DNA from: an uncultured Bacilli bacterium
Lineage (GTDB): Bacteria; Bacillota_I; Bacilli_A; RF39; UBA660
Length of the DNA: 10,126 nt
Assembly (NCBI GenBank): GCA_944371545.1
Contig: CALVXT010000033.1
Coordinates: forward strand, 1-10,126
Direction: 5' to 3'
The position numbers and the translations under genes were made by a program. Positions 4,845 to 10,126 of the stretch are shown here, piece by piece. Numbering within the stretch: position 1 is the first letter of the stretch; every line of letters begins with the position of its first letter. Under the pieces are notes generated by a model, which made no database searches, was not told where the DNA came from, and saw only the letters and a program-made list of their open reading frames with translations.

Positions 4845-6507
4845 AATAAAAGATACTACAACTATCTTGCTGAATCTGATTTACACCAACCTTGTCAGTT
4901 TCTTTAACACCTACAACCTCATTCTCATCAAAAATATTTTCAATATCTGTATCTATATAAGCCTGATAAGTTTTAAAAGTAAATTCATAATAGAAACCAA
5001 CTTTTAAATCAGTAGCAATATCTTTATCTAATCGAACAGTTGTAAGATCATCACTAAGATACTCGGATAAAACGACAGTATAATCCTCGCCATCATCACT
5101 TTCCTTAATCATTTCAACAAAATATGTCCGTACAAAATCACAAGAAGAATAATTTGTTTCATTTTGATAATATTTTTGACGATTTTCCTTAATCGTTTCA
5201 ATATTTTGTTCATTTGCAGTAATAACAATCGTTGGTTCAATATAATAATTATAAACCTTCTTTTCTTTTAAATCATTGATAAAATGAGAAAGAAGTTCTT
5301 GTCGTAAATAAATTTTTTCTAAAGACCAATCTAAATAAACAAAATCATCATCCTTATGAATATTTGTAGCCATTTTATTTCCAAGTGGATAATAACGATA
5401 TTCGACTAAAACATTTTCTAAAGAATTATCTACAACATAATCAGAAATATTTCCAATAAAAATAGTATCTTCATTCATCACAAGTTCTTCTTGCATAACT
5501 TCAGTAGTAATATCACTAGGTGGAGAATTAATAAACTCTGTTTCAGCTACTTCTAAAGTAGCAACCCCACATCCTACTCCTAAAAGAGTAAAAGAAACCA
5601 GTAAAGAAACAGCTAAACGAAGTCCATGATTTTTACGATCTAATACAAAATTAAATAATAGCCAAAAGAAAATAATTCCTAAAATAAATAAGGATAACAT
5701 GACTAAATAAAAGCCAAAATAAGTAACACCTTGAATTAATAAATAAACACAAATAGCTAAAACAATTCCCATTCCAATTAAATATACACTCACGCCAAAC
5801 AAAATACAAATGGCTAAAAATTTTAAGAAAAATACTCCAATTTTAATAATAAATTCACTAAAACTTGTCAAACCACTTTTTCTTTTTTCTACACAAACTT
5901 CTTGAACAACCTTTTCTTTCTTAGGTTTTTCCTTTTTTTTATACTCTTTTGGTTCTTCTTTTTTTTCTTCCTCTATAGAAACATTTTGTAAATAACGATA
6001 ATTAAAAATCCGAACAAAGACAACAATCGCCAAAATACAATAAGCAAATTCTAATACAAAACTCCAAACCGTATAAAAAATTCGATTCAAAGGTGAAGAT
6101 AAAATATTAAAAACATTTGAACCTAAATCAACAAGCATAGAAACTGGAATATGACATAATCCAATAAGTAACAAAATCAAAAAAATTTCAATCACAAACT
6201 GAGCAATTTCTTTAGGACTTTTTTTACTAAAATCTTGAATTAATCGGTCAATTATTTTTACAACCTTATTAGCAAAATTACCAATTGGATCATCATTTTT
6301 AGGAACTTTAACTTTATAAGCTTTTAAAAGTTCATCAGCAAGTTCATCAATATCCCCAAACGAATTCACCGCCTCTTCTTCCGAAGCGCCTGCTTCTATT
6401 TTTTCATCAATATATCCCTCATATTCAGATAAAAGGTCTTCTACTTCCTTTTCCTCTAAAATATCCAATCTTTTACGTAATTTATTTAAAAATTCTTCCT
6501 TTTTCAC
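4843..6507 (-). CDS. HAAS-domain (DUF1700) multi-pass membrane protein, 554 aa
   Basis: Residues 1-65 match the HAAS domain (Pfam PF08006, formerly DUF1700): MKKEEFLNKLRKRL, the SEYEGYIDEKIEAG repeat-like segment and EEEAVNSFGDIDELADELL. HAAS proteins are usually encoded next to PadR regulators, as here. Membrane helices lie at about 103-123 and 143-168; a Lys/Glu-rich cytoplasmic loop at 176-210; then more helices at about 217-238, 240-262, 265-288 and 297-319. Residues 320-554 form a predicted outside domain that I do not recognise, acidic and Tyr-rich, with Cys456 and Cys550. The total is longer than a simple HAAS protein of about 200 residues. The start is GTG 6507, overlapping the PadR stop by 4 bases (GTGA) and preceded by AGGG, so the genes are translationally coupled. 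Role probably membrane sensing or stress response under PadR control, not proven. Confidence 0.85.
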   Translation of the reverse strand: MKKEEFLNKLRKRLDILEEKEVEDLLSEYEGYIDEKIEAGASEEEAVNSFGDIDELADELLKAYKVKVPKNDDPIGNFANKVVKIIDRLIQDFSKKSPKEIAQFVIEIFLILLLIGLCHIPVSMLVDLGSNVFNILSSPLNRIFYTVWSFVLEFAYCILAIVVFVRIFNYRYLQNVSIEEEKKEEPKEYKKKEKPKKEKVVQEVCVEKRKSGLTSFSEFIIKIGVFFLKFLAICILFGVSVYLIGMGIVLAICVYLLIQGVTYFGFYLVMLSLFILGIIFFWLLFNFVLDRKNHGLRLAVSLLVSFTLLGVGCGVATLEVAETEFINSPPSDITTEVMQEELVMNEDTIFIGNISDYVVDNSLENVLVEYRYYPLGNKMATNIHKDDDFVYLDWSLEKIYLRQELLSHFINDLKEKKVYNYYIEPTIVITANEQNIETIKENRQKYYQNETNYSSCDFVRTYFVEMIKESDDGEDYTVVLSEYLSDDLTTVRLDKDIATDLKVGFYYEFTFKTYQAYIDTDIENIFDENEVVGVKETDKVGVNQIQQDSCSIFY

Positions 6508-6824
6508 TCTTTTTCCCTACCTTCCATAAACTGATTTACACTTTTAGAAAACGATTTCCATTCTTCTAAAACCTCTTGCTGTCTTTTTCTTCCTTTGGCA
6601 GTAATATGATAATATTTTCTCGTAGGTCCTTCTGTTGACTCTACCAAATATGTTTCAAAAAAACCTTCATTAGTTAATCTTTTTAAAATTGGATAAATAG
6701 TTCCTTCATTAACATCAACGGCTTCTCTTACCTTTTCAACCAGTTCATAACCATATACATCTTTTTCATCTACTATACTTAAGACGAGCAATTCTAAAAC
6801 GCCCTTTTTAAACTGCGTATGAAT
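6504..6824 (-). CDS. PadR-family transcriptional regulator, about 107 aa, probable ATT start
   Basis: A winged-helix regulator. QFKKGVLELLVLSIV is the PadR N-terminal helix, DVYGYELVEKV helix 2, EGTIYPILKRLTNEGF the recognition helix, and the wing is RKYYHITAKGRKR; the C-terminal dimer helix is short. Such proteins repress their own operon and the adjacent membrane-protein gene. A GTG at 6855-6857 in frame would give 117 residues, but it lies between the -10 (6848-6853) and -35 boxes of the operon's promoter, so it cannot be in the mRNA. ATT at 6822-6824 lies 7 bases after AGGAG (6832-6836), 17 bases after the predicted transcript start, and aligns with the Met of typical PadR N-termini (M-x-T-Q-F-K-K-G). 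ATT is a rare start. Stop TGA overlaps the HAAS GTG. Family certain, start codon inferred. Confidence 0.9.
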   Translation of the reverse strand: MHTQFKKGVLELLVLSIVDEKDVYGYELVEKVREAVDVNEGTIYPILKRLTNEGFFETYLVESTEGPTRKYYHITAKGRKRQQEVLEEWKSFSKSVNQFMEGREKE

Positions 6825-6847
6825 AGTATCACTCCTCTCTCGAAAAG

Positions 6848-6876
6848 AGAATACCACAGCTACTATGCAATGTCAA
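6848..6876 (-). promoter_or_regulatory. Promoter of the PadR/HAAS operon
   Basis: Consensus -35 TTGACA (6871-6876), a 17-base spacer and TATTCT (6848-6853) with TG extension on the minus strand. The predicted start is near 6841. TAGTA occurs twice across it (about 6860-6866 and 6877-6882 in minus-strand orientation, 17 bases apart) and may be part of a PadR operator; this is weak. It is the strongest promoter in the window by consensus. Confidence 0.75.
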
Positions 6877-6885
6877 GTACTAAGC

Positions 6886-6916
6886 AAAAACAAAAAGACA
6901 ACGTTTTGTTGTCTTT
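6886..6916 (-). terminator. Intrinsic terminator downstream of the ABC transporter
   Basis: AAAGACAAC (6894-6902) and GTTGTCTTT (6908-6916) form a 9-bp stem with a 5-base loop. On the minus strand a TTGTTTTT tail follows (6886-6893). It is about 220 bases after the transporter stop and directly before the PadR -35 box. Confidence 0.7.
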
Positions 6917-6919
6917 CAA

Positions 6920-7053
6920 AATAGTTCCCATTTCCAAAAAAATATTTTAAATAGAAGTGTGTTTTGACTAAGATAATGATTATTAAAGCGTATTGTATAG
7001 GGTAGTAGTTATATAAATATGGGAACTATTCACCAAACAATTTTTGCTTGGTG
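6920..7053 (-). repeat. Separated 12-bp inverted repeat with abutting hairpin
   Basis: AATAGTTCCCAT (6920-6931) is exactly complementary to ATGGGAACTATT (7019-7030), enclosing 87 bases. A second hairpin, CACCAA/TTGGTG with an inner CAA/TTG pair (7031-7053), directly abuts the right arm, so the two stems could stack. No target-site duplication is seen outside the arms, which does not favour a transposon. Orientation as RNA on the minus strand is inferred from the terminator that follows. Confidence 0.6.
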
Positions 7054-7131
7054 AAACCTACTATAAACAAAAAGATATAAGATTACAAGACAAGAAATTG
7101 ACAAGTTTTGCCCTATTTTGTCGAAAAAAGT

Positions 7132-9441
7132 CTATTCTGTCCGTAATGCGATAACTGGATCTTTTTTACTTGCTAATTTTGCTGGAATAAAACCACCAAT
7201 TAAAGTTAAAAGTACACTTACTGTAATTAAAATTAAAGCATGAAGTGGATTCATTACCGCGACATTTTCTAAATCTGTTAAACTATACAATAAAGAGTTT
7301 GTTGGGAACAACAATAGCCAGGCAATAAAGATACCAATTAAACCAGAAGTAATACCGATAATAAAGGTCTCAGCATTAAATACCCTAGAAATATCTTTTT
7401 TACGAGCTCCTAAACTTCTTAAAATTCCAATTTCCTTTGTTCTTTCTAAAACAGAAATATACATAATTATACCAATCATAATAGAAGAAACAATTAATGA
7501 AATAGAACTAAAAGCAATTAAAACAATAGTAATTGCGTCCATAATGCTACCAGATAAGGAACTCATTAAGCTTGCTTGATCAATATAAACAACTCTCTCT
7601 TCCTCTTCTAAACCTTCATTATATTGATCTAAATAAGAAGTGATTTGATCTTTAGTTTCAAAATCTTTTGGATAAATAAAAATCATATAAGGTACAGATT
7701 TATCTCCTAAATACGCAAGTAAATTTTCTTTTGTCTCTGCTCCTTCTTCTGTCGAAGTGTCAATCATTTCTCCTGATAAAACACTATAATTTGCTTTCTT
7801 TTGAGCTTCAACAACTTTTGAAGTACTATTTTTTTCTAAAACATTATTTAATAAATCATTGGTATAAAAAATTCCAGAACTTCCAATATAACTAGGAAAA
7901 TCACTTTTTAAACGTAAAATTCCAACAACTTTTAAAGTCATATTATTAGAGCTATTATAAACACTTTCCAAATCATTACTTGGAATATAATAATTTCCAT
8001 AATTCACATAATAATCATCATTATAAGCAAGTTTAATTGTAGAATTTAAAATGGTATCAAAAGAAATATTATCCTCACTAGTAATTCCTAAAGCTCGTAA
8101 AATATCTGTAGATACTTGATTTTTACTATCAACAACCAAAACGATTTCATCTTTTTCGGTTGCTTTACGCCCTGCCAATATATCGTAGTGCATATCGATT
8201 ACGTCTTCCTCTTGACCGCTTAAAGCATGAGGCATACTTTGAATACCTAGATTTTGTGTATCTAAAAGTTCTACTTTTCCATCAACTTTTTGAAGCAAAT
8301 TTAACCCCACAGCATAGGTATAAGTTATTCCAGCTACACTAGAAGAATCCATTTTTTCCAGATAATCGACATACTCTGGTGTTAAAGCATTTTTATGAGT
8401 ATATTCATCAATCATTTTCTCTGTCGGAATAACATAGGAAACATCTGGATAATCTGCCTCACTACTAGACATATCTTCTTGTAATTGACTCATAGTTTCC
8501 TCGTCCATATTCATCGATTGCTGACTAATAATAATCGGTAAAGAACTCAACGTATTCTGCTCAAAAATATCAATTTGCCGATCAAATCCATTCGATAAAC
8601 TAAGAATTAAAGCAATACCAATAATTCCGATAGATGAAGCAAATGCAGTTAAAAGAGTACGTCCTTTTTTCGTTCTTATATTATTCAAAGATAAATGCAA
8701 AGCTGTCAAAAAACTCATGGAAGTTTTTCTTATGTGATAAGACTCTTCATTTTTTTCCTTCTTTTTCACTTCCTTCGAATCACTTATAACCTCACCGTCT
8801 TTCATTTCAATTACTCGACTAGCGTATGTATGAGCAAGTTCTGGATTATGAGTAACCATAATAACTAATTTGTCTTTGGCAATTTCTTGAATCAAATCCA
8901 TAATCTGAACACTAGTTTTGGAATCTAATGCTCCGGTAGGCTCATCTGCTAAAATGATATCTGGATCATTTGCAAGTGCTCTAGCAATCGCAACTCTCTG
9001 CATTTGCCCACCAGATAGTTGATTAGGTTTTTTATGTAAATGGTCTTTTAATCCCACTTTAGTCAAAACTTCAATTGCTTTCTTCCGACGCTCTTTACTA
9101 GAAATTCCAGATAAAGTCATACCCATTTCAACATTATTTAAAATATCAATATGACTAATTAAATTATAACTTTGAAAAACAAAGCCAATACAATTATTTC
9201 GATAAGCATCCCAATCTCGATCTTTAAAAGATTTTGTAGATTTTTGATTAATAATTAAATCACCACTATCATACCGATCAAGACCACCAATAATATTTAA
9301 AAGTGTAGTCTTACCACTGCCACTCGGACCTAAAATAGCAACAAATTCATTTTTTCGAAAAGTTAAACTTACATCTTTCAAAGCATGTTGAATAAAATCT
9401 CCTGTTTTATAACTTTTTTTAATATTTTTTAATTCTAACAT
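7132..9441 (-). CDS. MacB/FtsX-type ABC transporter, ATPase and permease in one protein, 769 aa
   Basis: ATP-driven export or extraction from the membrane, such as antimicrobial peptide, lipoprotein or cell-wall stress functions. The ATPase domain (1-222) is LolD/MacB type: Walker A GPSGSGKTT (38-46), Q-loop Q90, signature LSGGQ (142-146), Walker B IILADEP (162-168), D-loop ALD and H-loop His198. After a charged linker, a first membrane helix (about 262-283) precedes a large outside domain (about 285-635) rich in D, S and Y. The FtsX permease module follows with three helices (about 640-765), including LERTKEIGILRSLGARKKDI, the cytoplasmic coupling segment of MacB/FtsX proteins. All catalytic residues are present. 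It ends TAG. AGAAAGGA is 5 bases before ATG. No outer-membrane or periplasmic partner is encoded nearby, as expected in a Gram-positive organism. No two-component genes adjoin; substrate unknown. Confidence 0.93.
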   Translation of the reverse strand: MLELKNIKKSYKTGDFIQHALKDVSLTFRKNEFVAILGPSGSGKTTLLNIIGGLDRYDSGDLIINQKSTKSFKDRDWDAYRNNCIGFVFQSYNLISHIDILNNVEMGMTLSGISSKERRKKAIEVLTKVGLKDHLHKKPNQLSGGQMQRVAIARALANDPDIILADEPTGALDSKTSVQIMDLIQEIAKDKLVIMVTHNPELAHTYASRVIEMKDGEVISDSKEVKKKEKNEESYHIRKTSMSFLTALHLSLNNIRTKKGRTLLTAFASSIGIIGIALILSLSNGFDRQIDIFEQNTLSSLPIIISQQSMNMDEETMSQLQEDMSSSEADYPDVSYVIPTEKMIDEYTHKNALTPEYVDYLEKMDSSSVAGITYTYAVGLNLLQKVDGKVELLDTQNLGIQSMPHALSGQEEDVIDMHYDILAGRKATEKDEIVLVVDSKNQVSTDILRALGITSEDNISFDTILNSTIKLAYNDDYYVNYGNYYIPSNDLESVYNSSNNMTLKVVGILRLKSDFPSYIGSSGIFYTNDLLNNVLEKNSTSKVVEAQKKANYSVLSGEMIDTSTEEGAETKENLLAYLGDKSVPYMIFIYPKDFETKDQITSYLDQYNEGLEEEERVVYIDQASLMSSLSGSIMDAITIVLIAFSSISLIVSSIMIGIIMYISVLERTKEIGILRSLGARKKDISRVFNAETFIIGITSGLIGIFIAWLLLFPTNSLLYSLTDLENVAVMNPLHALILITVSVLLTLIGGFIPAKLASKKDPVIALRTE

Positions 9442-9510
9442 AAATATCCTTTCTAACTTTTTTTCTTATGCCTAAACATGTAAAAATATTACTCTCACCA
9501 CACCGTTTTT

Positions 9511-9539
9511 ATTATATAAAAAAAAGGAGTCTTTTGCAA
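9511..9539 (-). promoter_or_regulatory. Promoter of the ABC transporter gene
   Basis: TTGCAA (9534-9539), 17-base spacer and consensus TATAAT (9511-9516) on the minus strand. The spacer contains half of the upstream gene's terminator hairpin and its T tail. Predicted start near 9504 gives a leader of about 60 bases, longer than at other genes here. Confidence 0.65.
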
Positions 9540-9550
9540 ATTCACTCCCC
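9518..9550 (-). terminator. Terminator of the 136-residue membrane protein gene
   Basis: Arms 9544-9550 and 9524-9530 pair (GGAGT/ACTCC core plus two G-U pairs) across a 13-base loop, then eight T on the minus strand (9518-9525). The TGA stop (9542-9544) is inside the hairpin. Confidence 0.7.
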
Positions 9551-9952
9551 AACAATTGCATCTACTTGACTCTTTAGTTCTTCATAATCGGCTTTAATTT
9601 CTTCATTTTGCTTAACATACTCCTCATACTTAGGAACTATCAAAAACTTTACACCTAAAAACCACGCTAAATTAATTACAATTACGAGAATAACAACAAG
9701 ATATATCGGAACACTATGTTGCTTTGCCTTTAACTTCTGTTCCAAAATTCGAACATCATTAGATAAATCAGGAATTTTTACATCTTCTTTTTTAACATGT
9801 TGTCTTTCATAATCATTTAGCATTTCTTCTTGTTGTTTTTCAACATCCAAAATCGATTTAAACTTAGAAGTAGGAAGATCTTTTATAGATTCATTCATAT
9901 CTAAAGTTTCAATTTTTTTATCCTCTTCATTATGAGAATTATTCAAATTCAT
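9542..9952 (-). CDS. Single-pass membrane protein with coiled-coil tail, 136 aa
   Basis: I do not recognise a family. Residues 1-80 are very acidic and charged with a likely helical stretch (about 35-75). Residues 82-105 form one strongly hydrophobic helix (PIYLVVILVIVINLAWFLG). Residues 107-133 are a charged helix (YEEYVKQNEEIKADYEELKS) of coiled-coil type. There is no signal peptidase site, so the N-terminal part is probably cytoplasmic and the short C-terminal helix outside. The shape recalls small bitopic envelope or division proteins, but no motif shows that. AGG/GGAG stands before the ATG, and an extended -10 promoter and own terminator make it a single-gene unit. It is upstream of, but separately transcribed from, the ABC transporter. 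Confidence 0.8.
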   Translation of the reverse strand: MNLNNSHNEEDKKIETLDMNESIKDLPTSKFKSILDVEKQQEEMLNDYERQHVKKEDVKIPDLSNDVRILEQKLKAKQHSVPIYLVVILVIVINLAWFLGVKFLIVPKYEEYVKQNEEIKADYEELKSQVDAIVGE

Positions 9953-9977
9953 ATCAACCTACTCCATTCTATAAAAA

Positions 9978-9986
9978 ATTATAGCA
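9978..9986 (-). promoter_or_regulatory. Extended -10 promoter of the 136-residue protein gene
   Basis: TGC-TATAAT on the minus strand, a full consensus -10 with TG extension. There is only a poor -35 (TCAACA with a 19-base spacer). Leader about 19 bases. Confidence 0.6.
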
Positions 9987-10004
9987 TAAAAAAGCAATTT
10001 TTTG

Positions 10005-10034
10005 TTGACAATTTGCATAGAATTACTATATAAT
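10005..10034 (+). promoter_or_regulatory. Promoter of tRNA-Asn
   Basis: Consensus TTGACA (10005-10010) and TATAAT (10029-10034) with an 18-base spacer; the tRNA begins 11 bases after the -10 box. It is back to back with the promoter at 9978-9986. Confidence 0.75.
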
Positions 10035-10045
10035 AAGTATGTACT

Positions 10046-10121
10046 GCTCAATTAGCTCAGTCGGTAGAGCAAACGGCTGTTAACCGTTGGGTCGTAGGTT
10101 CGAGTCCTACATTGAGCGCCA
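10046..10121 (+). tRNA. tRNA-Asn (anticodon GTT)
   Basis: A full cloverleaf: acceptor GCTCAAT/ATTGAGC, discriminator G (10118) and encoded CCA (10119-10121). The D arm contains AGCTCAGTCGGTAGAGC. The anticodon stem AACGG/CCGTT holds loop CTGTTAA with GTT at 10079-10081, and the T arm GTAGG-TTCGAGT-CCTAC. No terminator follows before the window ends, so it may head a tRNA cluster continuing to the right. Confidence 0.97.
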
Positions 10122-10126
10122 TTATG

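Larger units (their letters stand above)
6825..7131. other. 307-base intergenic region between the ABC transporter and PadR
   Basis: No convincing coding gene is seen on either strand. From the ABC stop it holds: a 5-bp GACAA/TTGTC stem (7100-7104, 7118-7122); a weak minus-strand promoter-like pair TTGTCA (7099-7104) and TTATAT (7075-7080) with an 18-base spacer; a CACCAA/TTGGTG hairpin (7031-7053); a 12-bp inverted repeat (6920-6931, 7019-7030); a terminator (6886-6916); and the PadR promoter (6848-6876). It may be a long structured 3' UTR of the transporter mRNA or a small RNA gene. Confidence 0.6.

Noticed and set aside
6920..7030. Small transposon (MITE) bounded by the 12-bp inverted repeats
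   Set aside because: No target-site duplication is visible outside the arms, and no second copy occurs in the window; a structured RNA explains the arms as well.
8160..8342. Plus-strand reading frame of 60 codons
   Set aside because: Antisense to the outside domain of the ABC transporter; no support.
6504..9952. Recoded TGA (Mycoplasma-type code)
   Set aside because: TGA stops of the PadR and 136-residue genes fit the overlap with the next gene and a terminator respectively, and the Trp codon checked in the Nudix gene is TGG.
438..10121. CRISPR array, prophage or integrated element between the two tRNA genes
   Set aside because: No spaced identical repeats, integrase, phage structural gene or duplicated tRNA 3' end is present.

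Overview
The window looks like a piece of chromosome from an AT-rich, low-GC Gram-positive bacterium (Bacillota, possibly an uncultured gut lineage; genus not identifiable from this sequence). The reasons are a high A/T content, AGGAG-type ribosome binding sites, sigma-A-like promoters, U-tailed hairpin terminators, a PadR/HAAS (DUF1700) pair and a PgdA-type deacetylase. TGA acts as a true stop (PadR gene, 136-residue protein) and Trp is TGG, so the standard bacterial code applies.

Layout. At 1-76 a short repeat array runs into the end of an orphan 92-residue gene (74-352, minus). tRNA-His(GTG) (438-514, minus) and a plus-strand pair (small membrane protein, then Nudix hydrolase, sharing one base in TAATG) are driven by interlocked divergent promoters in 526-568. 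From 1265 to 9952 every gene is on the minus strand, in short units: a membrane-anchored NodB-type deacetylase (1265-2710); a two-gene operon of a ClpA/B-D1-like AAA+ protein and a 2,4-diaminopentanoate-dehydrogenase-like oxidoreductase (4773-2759); a PadR regulator and HAAS membrane protein pair (6824-4843); a one-polypeptide MacB/FtsX-type ABC transporter (9441-7132); and an orphan single-pass membrane protein (9952-9542). A plus-strand tRNA-Asn(GTT) closes the window (10046-10121).

How the genes relate. Much of the content concerns the envelope: peptidoglycan or polysaccharide deacetylation, a MacB-like exporter or lipoprotein/peptide-stress transporter, a PadR-controlled membrane protein and two small membrane proteins. 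No single pathway links all units. The genes are very tightly packed. Several terminator hairpins include the stop codon or last codons of the gene they end, and the promoter of the next unit lies on or directly behind that terminator (about 2732-2772, 4794-4844, 6848-6916, 9511-9550). Leaders inferred from the -10 boxes are mostly only about 14-22 nt.

Most interesting points: (1) the PadR gene appears to start at ATT, because the only upstream conventional in-frame start lies inside its promoter; (2) the stand-alone ClpA/B-D1-like ATPase keeps its catalytic motifs but lacks the aromatic pore-loop residue and is in an operon with an amine-dehydrogenase-like enzyme that has none of its usual pathway partners nearby; (3) the 307-base gap at 6825-7131 holds a separated 12-bp inverted repeat with an abutting hairpin and an independent terminator, possibly a structured 3' UTR or small RNA. 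All functional calls rest on reading motifs by eye; no database search was possible.
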